From Atopobacter sp. AH10 (GTDB lineage: Bacteria > Bacillota > Bacilli > Lactobacillales > Aerococcaceae), in contig NZ_QXPZ01000008.1 in the NCBI RefSeq assembly GCF_003664595.1, forward strand, positions 1 to 64,000: 64,000 nt of DNA, read 5' to 3'. How positions within the stretch are numbered: the stretch's first letter is position 1; each line of letters starts with the position of its first letter. The translations under genes and the position numbers were made by a program. Below are positions 1-8,420 of the stretch, one piece after another. The notes beneath the pieces were generated by a model. It was not told the origin of the DNA and did not search any database. It saw only the letters and a program-made list of their open reading frames with translations.

Positions 1-1122
1 TCAAAGGATTGAACTTCTTTGCCATCCACTTTCACGATGACTTTCTTACCAATCACTTCATTGGTCTTAGGATCCTTGATGTCTTCGGTTGTGATTTCTG
101 GTGTCTTTCCATCTTTACCGTCTGTTACTTTGATTGGATCGCCATCATTTTCTATGGTCTTACCATCTTCACCATATTTCTTCTTTTGAATGATGATGGT
201 AACTTTTCCAGTCTTAGGATCAGTTTGTGTGGTGACCTCTGGACTTAGACCGTCTTTACCATTATTTCCGTCTTTACCATCTGTTACCTTGATTGGATCA
301 CCATCATTTTCAATGGTCTTGCCATCTTCACCATATTTCTTCTTCTGAATGATGATGGTAACTTTTCCAGTCTTAGGATCAGTTTGTGTGGTGATCTCTG
401 GACTTAGGCCGTCTTTGCCGTTTGTACCGTTAGTACCATTTGTACCGTTAGTTCCATCTTGACCCTTTTCACCGTTCTTGATTTCAAAGGATTGAACTTC
501 TTTGCCATCAACTTTCACGATGACTTTCTTACCGATTACTTCATTGGTCTTAGGATCCTTGATGTCTTCGGTTGTGATTTCTGGTGTCTTGCCATCTTTA
601 CCATCTGTGACTTTGATTGGATCGCCATCATTTTCTATGGTTTTACCATCTTGACCATATTTCTTCTTTTGAATGATGATGGTAACTTTTCCAGTCTTAG
701 GATCAGTTTGTGTGGTGATATCTGGACTTAGACCGTCTTTGCCGTTTGTACCGTTAGTGCCATTAGTACCATCTTGACCCTTTTCACCGTTCTTGATCTC
801 AAAGGATTGAACTTCTTTGCCATCAACTTTCACGATGACTTTCTTACCAATGACATTGTTGGTCTTTGGATCAACGATATCTTCAGTTGTGATTTCTGGG
901 GTTTTACCGTTTAGTCCATCTTTACCGTCTGTTACTTTGATTGGATCACCGTCATTGACAATGGTCTTACCATCTTCACCATATTTCTTCTTCTGAATGA
1001 TGATAGTAGTCTTACCATTCTGATCTGTTTTAGTAGTGATCTCTGGGCTTAGACCGTCTTTACCTTTTTCACCTTGTGGCCCTTGGGCACCAGTATCCCC
1101 CTTATCCCCCTTCTTACCTCGA
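1..1122 (-). repeat. Tandem adhesin modules with collagen-like Gly-X-Y linkers
   Basis: Within the adhesin gene, near-identical modules recur; the marker tcaaaggattgaacttctttgc begins at 1, 483 and 801. Each module encodes LSPEITTQTDPKTGKVTII-type and GKKVIVKVDGKEVQSFE-type segments. The modules are separated by Gly-X-Y runs at about 418-478, 740-793 and 1055-1122. Two of these runs are GTN triplets, and the third reads GDKGDTGAQGPQGEKGKDG. High nucleotide identity suggests recent duplication. Confidence 0.85.
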
Positions 1123-4100
1123 TTGAGTTCGGCATCCCAATAGAAGTGAACTTCCTTGGTGATTGGTTTGAAGTTAGGTTTTCGTTCATCACCATCATCA
1201 AAGTTGTTGACGGTGATGGTCAGAGTATATTTGCCAGGCTTGTAGTCGCCTTTCTTTTCGCCTTCTTTAATTTGGTAGAGCTTTTCGTGAATGATGAAGG
1301 TGGTATTTTGCTTGCCTGTTTCAATCACGTTGCCTTTTTCATCCGTGACTTTATAGTCAATTTTTAGGACATTTTGACTGCCAAAGTAGTTCAAGGAATA
1401 GCCATTTGGGTTATACCAAGGAGTATTTGAATCCTTATCTTCCTCAGTTCCACCGAAGAGCGTACCGTCAACCAGCGCTTGGATTGGGCCCACTTTAACG
1501 GTCACATCCACAATATCCGTGTGACCATCCATATGAGTGAATCTTACTGGAACTAGGTAGGTGCCAGGTTTTTCCCCGCTAAGGCCATTTTCACTCAATA
1601 GGCTTCTAATTTTTTCGTACTTAGGGTTAGCTTTTACTGCATCAAAGTCAATGCTCTTGTCTTTAATCCACTTATTTGCGAACCCATCTCTGACGAAATC
1701 ATTATTCTTGTCATCAATACTTGCTAGATTTTTGAGTTCATCAATTGTGGTGACTTGGCCGTGATCTTTAGATATTTCACCACCTGTATAACCATAATCT
1801 AAGACTTTTGTCTTATAATTGAAGTCTTGCTCATCATCGTCCCCATTCCATACGTGTATTTTGAATCCGTAATTTGGGGTCGTATCTTCTGGAGCATTCC
1901 CTTCAAGCTTAACAATATATGGTTTTTCGTTTGAACCAAGCGATACACGATTTTTTTTAATATTACCTGAAGCCTTTAGGTATTCATTTTGATAATCTTC
2001 GTCATCCCATTTTTTAGGATTTCCTTCGAGATGGTTCATCCATGGTTCTGTTGATTCTCCTTGATCTGGGTCCCAAACTCTACCATCTCTTACATAACCA
2101 ATTATATCTGTAACTTTTCCATGAACCTTAAATTTCTTTCCTTTTAAGATATAAATGGTTTTATTTGCATTATCGACATGCGTAAATGATTTATACTTGC
2201 CTTCTTCGCCGACATTTTCAAGCTCAACACTAGCATTGGCTTTTACGTCTGGGCTATTAACAGTCACTTTGACTTTAACAATGTCAGAGTGTCCGTCGAT
2301 ATGGGTATAGCGAACAGGTACCCAGTATTCACCGGCTGTGCTACCACTTAGACCGGTATCTTTATTTATAAGATTTCTGATATTCTCATATTCAGCATTA
2401 GCTGCTATCTCATCAAAAGCGACTTCTTTTTTGCTAATCCAGTGGTCCTTTAGACCCGTTGATGAAGTTTTTCCAATGATTTCATCATTAGAGGTTGATT
2501 GATTGAATTTCTTTTGGATTTCGCCACCTTGGTAGGAGTAATCGGTAGTGATAACTTTCCAATCTTCATCATTAGGAGAATCATCTCCATTCCATGTTGT
2601 AAAGCGTAATCTATACTCTTTTATTTCTGTAGGGGCAGTACCTTCAAGATTAACTAGATATGGATGCTCTTGGGAACCAAGCGATTTTCGATTTTGTTTT
2701 GAGCCTGATATCCTCACATATTCTTCTTGATAGTTTATTGATTTCTTCTTGCCATTGCTCTCAACTGGATCCATCCAGGATGCGGCCTCATCCTTAACTT
2801 CAGTATCCTTAATAATATCAATACGGTCAGTAACCTTGCCTTGGATTTTGAACTCCTTACCTTTGACAATTTTTATCGTTTTGCTTTCATTATCAACGAT
2901 TGTAAACGGTTTGTACCGCTTGCCTTCTGTCGTATTGTCCCCGACATTTTCAAGAGTTAGGCTTGCCTTGGCCGGCATTGAACGAACAACCCAAACCTTT
3001 ACCTTGCGATCTACTCTTCTTTCTATAGGCTTTCCAACATTTTCCCAAACTTTAAAATTCAGTTCAACAAGACGGGCGCATTCTTCATTTTTCCAATCAT
3101 TAATCTTAGGAGTTCCGGATAGCTTACCATCCTTATCTATCTTAAAACCATAGCCTACATTATCATTAGCGACAAACTTACCTGTTTTCCATGATAAATG
3201 TGTATTGTCAACAGGTATCTCACTTTTATCAAGTCCTGTCTTAACGACATCTAGGTTTTGGCCTTCTTTGAATACGCCGTAGACATTAACTGGGACAGCT
3301 ACTATCTTGTCTTCTTGTCCTGGTACACTAATCTTAGCTTGAGCGGTTTTGATTAAATCATCTTGGGTTAGGTAAGACGAAGTTTCTTTAAATACATTAG
3401 AGTCAACCCATTCCACTTTCGCATTATCAGGCACCTTATAGAAATCTTTTACCCCGTCCCTAGCATCAGGTATGACTCCAAGCGGAACATCGATTCTCTT
3501 GGCTTCTCCCTTGAACTCTTCTTTTTTGTTGAGGTCGCTTTGGATCATTTTTACTAGGGTGTAGTTACCCCAAGTACTTAAACTTCCATTAGTAGCTTGG
3601 AAAGATCTGACACCAACTATCGTATCAAACTTATCTTCCTTGCCCCTCATTTCTGGATTGATATTGCGAGTAAAGAAATGGTAATTGATGTTGAACTTGC
3701 CAGTGATTTCTACCATGTAGACCTTGTCTTTTCTGGCTTGAATTTCATCAATCTTTTTTATAATGAAGTCACTAGCATTTGCTATGGCACGAGTAGAAGA
3801 AGCACTGTATCCTGTCCAATCAGGTCCGAAATTAGGAGCATCTTTACTATGACCATTTAATAATTCAGCTTGGGTTATAGGTGGGTTATCTCCCATCTTC
3901 TTATCAATAAGTCCATAAAGAATTCCCTTTAGTGTTTTGGCTTGACCAGCCTTTGCCCATCCACCAGGTTGGGATTTGTCCACAAAAGAACCGATATAAA
4001 ATCCACGTCCATCAGAATTTGGAGATGCCATCTTATCAAAATCACTATCATATGCTCCAGTTGTATCTCCATGGCGGATGATTGGATTATATGTCTGAGA

Positions 4101-5768
4101 ATTAGATGGAATTATATAGTTATTGTATATTCTAGCACCAGGAAGGTCGAAACCTACACTTCCATTATGAGTGATATGAACGAGTGGATCCCAATTCTTA
4201 TCTTTCCTTATATCAGATTTGCTTAAAATTCTTTCCACCCTTACAGATTCAGGATCAGGCCCTCCCATAGGAGCAGCATCAACGATCACTGGCTTTTCAG
4301 ATAAGTTGTCAAGGATTATTTCCTGATCATGTGGAAGAGTAAAATAAAATTTGGTCTTATTAGCTTGAACACCATTGCTATTAAAGGCCACATGCCATTC
4401 ATGAGTTCCATCAGCGTGCTTTTCCACAGTCATCTCAACATTGTCAGGATGGATCATCTTATCGTAAGGACCCTTCGCCTTGTTATAAGGCATATGATCT
4501 TGGATAGGACCACCTTTTAACATATGAGAGTAGATATTAACTAGTCGATTACCAGGATTTTCTGTAAACCAACCTGTTACAGCATTATCGGCAGATGCTC
4601 GTAGAAATTGTACATCATCTAGAGTTTTAGCCTCAGGAATTCTTTTTAATATATCATCTACAATCGCTTGGACCTTTTCCTTATACTCATTATTTTGTCT
4701 TTCATTTAGTTCTGGATAGGAATGAAATTTATTTTGTACAATATTAGTAATATAGTTATTCGCCTTAGTCCTAGCTAAAGTAACTTCAGCCTTATAGAGG
4801 ATGTCTTTAATTTCTTTGTAAGTCTTGGCCTGATCGATTTGCTTTTTAAAATCCTCTTTTTCTTTAGATAAAAGGCCCTTGTATTTATCATTGGCGCTGT
4901 CATCAATTTCAGCCTTACCCCAAGTTTTTCTGGTTGGAAGATCATCAGCCATTTTCTTATCAAGCTCTTCTTTAACTTTTTTAAGAGCCTCAGTTGGATT
5001 ATTTGATTCTTTTGCTGCTTCTATCTTGGAATTAAAGGCTTTTTTATCATCTTCTTTTAAATCATCAACAATTCCATTGATTTCCTTAAGCAGGACTTCG
5101 TTTTGATGGAGCGCTCTTTGCTTATCTAATTTTTTAGTTACTTCGTCATCATAACGCTTTTGCCAACCTTCTTTATCATAGGCACCGTCCTTGATGACTG
5201 GACAGGTATCCCCATCTAACAGCGCGCGCGGGGATTTATCATCGCCACCAGCCGACCGCTCATCATCCCCACTATTATAAGCAGCTGATCTTGCACTGTA
5301 GACGACAGCTTCCGCCTTATTAGCTACTGCACTCGGCACATCTTGATAAGCAGAGCGCACTTCCTTTTTGTCCGCTTTATCCAGAGTATCCGAGTCTTGC
5401 TTGTGCTCTTTTTCACTTTCGTTCGCAATATTAACGCCCTCATTACGAACAAGAGCCCCGGCAACTGCACCATTAGCCTGTGGAACTTCTGATTCCTCTT
5501 TTTCCCGATTTGTTTCTTCAAGGGCCACTGGATCTTTTCGGCTAGTATTTTCATGACTTCCATCTGCAAGGGAACTGGTTTCGACAACAACCGCCTTATC
5601 ACTCACTGATTCATCCGCTAATGCGATCGATTGCGCTCCTGTGAAAAATAAAAAAGTCGCCAACAATACTGAAGCCGTCCCAACATTCAACTTCCGAATA
5701 CCATAATGTTGGAGCTTTCTAGCTCGTTGCTCCATTTTATTTTTGATGTTATTTTTCCCTACTCCCAT
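1..5768 (-). CDS. Large YSIRK-type surface adhesin, 3' end outside window
   Basis: The frame stays open from an ATG at 5768, preceded by GGAGG seven bases upstream, to the window edge, giving about 1,922 codons with no stop. Residues 22-42 carry a YGIRKLNVGTAS-type signal peptide (YSIRK variant) with probable cleavage after the Ala at residue 51. A charged low-complexity stretch follows, then helical segments at about 5100-4600, an adhesin-like globular region at about 4500-3000, and two Rib-like repeats of about 300 residues (about 2960-1500). Each Rib-like repeat ends in a motif such as PVRYTHIDGHSDIVKVKVTV. From about 1120 to the edge, repeat modules are joined by Gly-X-Y stretches. A wall-anchored adhesin is inferred; the sorting signal would lie beyond the window. 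The stretches spot-checked in translation had no frameshift. Confidence 0.9.
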   Translation of the reverse strand, partial: MGVGKNNIKNKMEQRARKLQHYGIRKLNVGTASVLLATFLFFTGAQSIALADESVSDKAVVVETSSLADGSHENTSRKDPVALEETNREKEESEVPQANGAVAGALVRNEGVNIANESEKEHKQDSDTLDKADKKEVRSAYQDVPSAVANKAEAVVYSARSAAYNSGDDERSAGGDDKSPRALLDGDTCPVIKDGAYDKEGWQKRYDDEVTKKLDKQRALHQNEVLLKEINGIVDDLKEDDKKAFNSKIEAAKESNNPTEALKKVKEELDKKMADDLPTRKTWGKAEIDDSANDKYKGLLSKEKEDFKKQIDQAKTYKEIKDILYKAEVTLARTKANNYITNIVQNKFHSYPELNERQNNEYKEKVQAIVDDILKRIPEAKTLDDVQFLRASADNAVTGWFTENPGNRLVNIYSHMLKGGPIQDHMPYNKAKGPYDKMIHPDNVEMTVEKHADGTHEWHVAFNSNGVQANKTKFYFTLPHDQEIILDNLSEKPVIVDAAPMGGPDPESVRVERILSKSDIRKDKNWDPLVHITHNGSVGFDLPGARIYNNYIIPSNSQTYNPIIRHGDTTGAYDSDFDKMASPNSDGRGFYIGSFVDKSQPGGWAKAGQAKTLKGILYGLIDKKMGDNPPITQAELLNGHSKDAPNFGPDWTGYSASSTRAIANASDFIIKKIDEIQARKDKVYMVEITGKFNINYHFFTRNINPEMRGKEDKFDTIVGVRSFQATNGSLSTWGNYTLVKMIQSDLNKKEEFKGEAKRIDVPLGVIPDARDGVKDFYKVPDNAKVEWVDSNVFKETSSYLTQDDLIKTAQAKISVPGQEDKIVAVPVNVYGVFKEGQNLDVVKTGLDKSEIPVDNTHLSWKTGKFVANDNVGYGFKIDKDGKLSGTPKINDWKNEECARLVELNFKVWENVGKPIERRVDRKVKVWVVRSMPAKASLTLENVGDNTTEGKRYKPFTIVDNESKTIKIVKGKEFKIQGKVTDRIDIIKDTEVKDEAASWMDPVESNGKKKSINYQEEYVRISGSKQNRKSLGSQEHPYLVNLEGTAPTEIKEYRLRFTTWNGDDSPNDEDWKVITTDYSYQGGEIQKKFNQSTSNDEIIGKTSSTGLKDHWISKKEVAFDEIAANAEYENIRNLINKDTGLSGSTAGEYWVPVRYTHIDGHSDIVKVKVTVNSPDVKANASVELENVGEEGKYKSFTHVDNANKTIYILKGKKFKVHGKVTDIIGYVRDGRVWDPDQGESTEPWMNHLEGNPKKWDDEDYQNEYLKASGNIKKNRVSLGSNEKPYIVKLEGNAPEDTTPNYGFKIHVWNGDDDEQDFNYKTKVLDYGYTGGEISKDHGQVTTIDELKNLASIDDKNNDFVRDGFANKWIKDKSIDFDAVKANPKYEKIRSLLSENGLSGEKPGTYLVPVRFTHMDGHTDIVDVTVKVGPIQALVDGTLFGGTEEDKDSNTPWYNPNGYSLNYFGSQNVLKIDYKVTDEKGNVIETGKQNTTFIIHEKLYQIKEGEKKGDYKPGKYTLTITVNNFDDGDERKPNFKPITKEVHFYWDAELNRGKKGDKGDTGAQGPQGEKGKDGLSPEITTKTDQNGKTTIIIQKKKYGEDGKTIVNDGDPIKVTDGKDGLNGKTPEITTEDIVDPKTNNVIGKKVIVKVDGKEVQSFEIKNGEKGQDGTNGTNGTNGKDGLSPDITTQTDPKTGKVTIIIQKKKYGQDGKTIENDGDPIKVTDGKDGKTPEITTEDIKDPKTNEVIGKKVIVKVDGKEVQSFEIKNGEKGQDGTNGTNGTNGTNGKDGLSPEITTQTDPKTGKVTIIIQKKKYGEDGKTIENDGDPIKVTDGKDGNNGKDGLSPEVTTQTDPKTGKVTIIIQKKKYGEDGKTIENDGDPIKVTDGKDGKTPEITTEDIKDPKTNEVIGKKVIVKVDGKEVQSF

Positions 5769-5848
5769 GATAAATCCTCCATCATTTTTTGAAATCTGTT
5801 CATTAAACAAGTCTATTTTTTCTAAAAGAAATCGCTTTTAACTTGTGT

Positions 5849-5877
5849 TTTATACGAATTTTAAACAAACGCAACAA
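5849..5877 (-). promoter_or_regulatory. Candidate promoter of the 5768 adhesin gene
   Basis: Read on the minus strand, TTGTTG (5872-5877) and TATAAA (5849-5854) are separated by 17 bases, about 80 bases upstream of the start codon. The surrounding DNA is very AT-rich, so a chance match is possible. Confidence 0.45.
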
Positions 5878-6591
5878 GGTCTACTGGGTGTTTTTTCGAT
5901 ATTTTTTCTTTTTCTTAATAAAAACAACAACAAGATTATACAGTTACACCTTTTTAAAATCAAATGACATTTGTCACTGTAAAATATTGAAAACTTATTA
6001 TACTAACCTTTATTTATATCTATTTATAGGGATTCGTAACATCTCAATTATACTCTATTTTTTTTTTTTTTTTATTTTTTATGTCCATTCAAAAGTACCA
6101 TTTATTTTTCACATTTTCGTCTAATTCCATTCGTTTAAAAGTATTTTCAAACGTTTGCCTTAAAAATTTCTTATTTAAAGCACCTGGAGCCTTTTCTAGT
6201 TTCCTTGTCAAAGCGCCAAAAAACTGGCGATCCCTATGATCACTAACATGTCCCCTTGCCTATGAGGAAATTTCTTGAAAATAGGAGGCTATCGTTATCA
6301 GCGATGACTGGCATTTTTTGTCAAAGCAAAAAAGCTAGGGCAGTCTATTGACCCTAGCTTTTTTATCGATTAACAGACTAGTACTCTTCTTTTTAAAAAA
6401 CTTTCCAAAACTATTTCGGCCAGCAAGCTTTTATCCACTCAGCTTGAAATGATAGCCGCTAGCTTCTCCTAGTCAAAGGCTAGTCACAACTCCTAGTCGG
6501 CAGATCCATTCTGAAATTTCTTTCAGCTTGTTGAGCTTAAAACTCCTCGTCGCCAGCTACAATTCCTGAAACTTCTTTCATCTCGAATATC
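5878..6591. other. AT-rich intergenic region
   Basis: No convincing gene lies here. A 93-codon open frame at 5843-6124 on the plus strand is AT-rich, has no ribosome-binding site and has a Tyr/Phe/Ile-biased product. A small hairpin (CGCCA-AAAAAC-TGGCG) sits near 6212, and a clear terminator lies at 6328-6364. The region separates the adhesin from the bacteriocin-type operon, and both are read leftward. Confidence 0.6.
6328..6364 (-). terminator. Bidirectional intrinsic terminator
   Basis: The stem AAAAAGCTAGGG / CCCTAGCTTTTT has T-runs on both strands. It is the likely end of the peptide-export operon whose last gene stops at 6592. Confidence 0.75.
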
Positions 6592-7350
6592 TTAAAACTC
6601 CTTACGTTCGAACAATTGAATGGATACATAGGCAGTAGCTACAGCATACACCAAGATCAGGAGCAACTGGATAAAGTAAGCGATGAAAGATATGTGGCTT
6701 GAAATAGGATTTAAAACTTTCAAAGCGCCTAGAGGACTGAAATAAAGAAATAGATTTGGTTGCTGGATTAGACTTCTTGCCAGCATTTCCCCTATCCCTC
6801 TCAAAACAAGAACAGCTACAAGAGAAATGGATAAAGAATTGCTGATCAAAAATAAGAAAAGGACAATTGAACTATAGAAAACAGCGGTAAAAACAGAGCT
6901 GACCATTTGTACTATCCCTTTCCAAAAAGATAGGATGCCCTCACTAGCTGAGGAGTACTCTCCAGCTGTAAAAAAACCGAATAACAAAGTGGTCATGACA
7001 AAGGCTACTAGCCCTAGGACAAGTAATACAGAAGTGGAAGCGAAAATCCCAGTTAGCCATTTAGCCCCTAAAATCTCTCCTCTTTTCACTGGCGTAACTA
7101 GCAAATTTTTCATCGTTTTTTGCTGGATTTCCTGATTAAAGGAAGTCAGAGTCCACAACACCCCTACGATCACCGCAAATATTGAAAATGTATCGATAGA
7201 GGTTTGAAAAATTTCGCCAAAGCCTTCTAAAGACGCCGCCATTCTAAGGTAAAGGATTAACAAGGCAACGGCTCCCGCAAAGCCTGCATAAAAATAGATG
7301 ACTTTTCCTCCATGAAATAATTTAAACAGTTCTATTTTCACTAATTTCAT
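6592..7350 (-). CDS. ABC-2 type permease, probable peptide immunity transporter
   Basis: The 252-residue hydrophobic protein has about six membrane segments and the organisation of ABC-2 permeases: one segment at residues 19-36, a second near 55-70, then a loop with QKTMKNLLVTPVKRGEILGAKW, the usual coupling region of this family. The start lies one base after the stop of the upstream ATP-binding gene (7352-8281), so translational coupling and a two-subunit transporter are very likely. It is the last gene after a peptide gene and a C39 exporter, so self-protection against the exported peptide, as in LanFEG-like systems, is a reasonable inference. Export of some other substrate cannot be excluded. 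Confidence 0.8.
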   Translation of the reverse strand: MKLVKIELFKLFHGGKVIYFYAGFAGAVALLILYLRMAASLEGFGEIFQTSIDTFSIFAVIVGVLWTLTSFNQEIQQKTMKNLLVTPVKRGEILGAKWLTGIFASTSVLLVLGLVAFVMTTLLFGFFTAGEYSSASEGILSFWKGIVQMVSSVFTAVFYSSIVLFLFLISNSLSISLVAVLVLRGIGEMLARSLIQQPNLFLYFSPLGALKVLNPISSHISFIAYFIQLLLILVYAVATAYVSIQLFERKEF

Positions 7351-7351
7351 C

Positions 7352-8281
7352 CTATTCCTCCTCCATAGCTGTCTGAATTTTCAAGAAGACATCCTCAAAA
7401 TTCTCTTGCTTTTCAGAAAAATTGATGATAGAGATCCCTTGATTCAATAACTTCGTCAACAGCTTATCCTTCACATCTTTCATGCCAGCAGGATCTAATA
7501 CTAATTCCAAATGCCCATCTTTCTCAGTAAAAGGAATAGCAAGGCTCTGTAAAATAGCTTGAGTTTCTTCTAACTGATCTGTTTTTAATAGCCAGCTATT
7601 CTTCACCATGCCCATAGCTAAAAATTCCGACTTGCTTCCTTGGAAAAGAACTTTTCCTTGCTTAATCAGGGTTACGGAGTCCACTATTTTATTTAATTCC
7701 TCCAAAGAATGACTAGAGACAATGATCCCTACTCCTTTAGCCGCCAATTCCATGAGCAGTTGCCTGAGTTCCTTCATTCCAAGTGGGTCTAATCCGTTGA
7801 AAGGTTCATCTAAGAGCAAGATTGATGGGCGGTGGAGTAAAGCTTGAGCCAATCCTAGACGTTGCTTCATCCCAAGTGAAAAACTAGAGACTTTAGCATC
7901 GACATTATTTTCCAACCCAACCACTCGCAAAATTTCCAAAATATCCTCTTCGCCAACCTTTTTCCCTTCATAAAGACTTGAAATAAGACTTAAATTTTGA
8001 CTGGCGGTTAGATTTTCGTAAAATGTCGGGTATTCTATCATCGCCCCAATTTTATTCAAATAGTGCTTTGATTTTCCGTCAATCAGATGCCCATTTATTC
8101 TCATCTGCCCAGAATTTTTTTGAACTAAACCCAGTATGGTCTTAAAAATCGTTGTTTTCCCCGAACCATTTTGGCCGATAAGCCCCATGATTTCTCCCTT
8201 GTTCAGGTCAAATGATAGATCTTTTATCACTTTATTTTTCTTATATGCTTTATTTAAGCGTTCAAGTTCTAAAAGTGCCAT
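7352..8281 (-). CDS. ABC transporter ATP-binding protein, paired with the 6592 permease
   Basis: The 309-residue ATPase has a Walker A motif (GQNGSGKTT, about residues 37-45), a signature motif (FSLGMKQRLG), Walker B with ILLLDEPFNGLDP and a switch His in SSHSLEEL. The C-terminal 90 residues form the accessory domain seen in drug/lantibiotic-type ATPases (BcrA/NatA-like). It lies 13 bases downstream of the C39 exporter gene and one base before the ABC-2 permease. The three genes form one transcription unit with the precursor peptide at 10718-10870. An immunity role is inferred from this arrangement. Confidence 0.87.
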   Translation of the reverse strand: MALLELERLNKAYKKNKVIKDLSFDLNKGEIMGLIGQNGSGKTTIFKTILGLVQKNSGQMRINGHLIDGKSKHYLNKIGAMIEYPTFYENLTASQNLSLISSLYEGKKVGEEDILEILRVVGLENNVDAKVSSFSLGMKQRLGLAQALLHRPSILLLDEPFNGLDPLGMKELRQLLMELAAKGVGIIVSSHSLEELNKIVDSVTLIKQGKVLFQGSKSEFLAMGMVKNSWLLKTDQLEETQAILQSLAIPFTEKDGHLELVLDPAGMKDVKDKLLTKLLNQGISIINFSEKQENFEDVFLKIQTAMEEE

Positions 8282-8294
8282 GCTTTATTCCTTT

Positions 8295-8420
8295 CTAAAC
8301 ACACTCTTGTTCAATGCTTTCTCTCTCCACTAGTTCTTGTTCAATGTTTTCCATCTCCACTAGTTCTTTTGCAACGTTTTCTCTCTTCACTAGCTCTTTT
8401 TCAACGTTTTCCATCTCTTC
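8295..8420 (-). repeat. 30-bp tandem repeat forming the exporter C-terminal tail
   Basis: About four copies of a 30-bp unit encode ENVEKELVKR / ENVAKELVEM / ENIEQELVER / ESIEQECV at the extreme C-terminus of the C39 exporter. The tail is acidic, probably helical, and lies beyond the ATPase domain. Confidence 0.85.

Noticed and set aside
4775-4963. Minus-strand 62-codon frame
   Set aside because: Shadow of the large adhesin frame, which is continuous through this stretch.
5843-6124. Plus-strand 93-codon frame
   Set aside because: Very AT-rich, no ribosome-binding site, and it overlaps the likely promoter of the adhesin gene.
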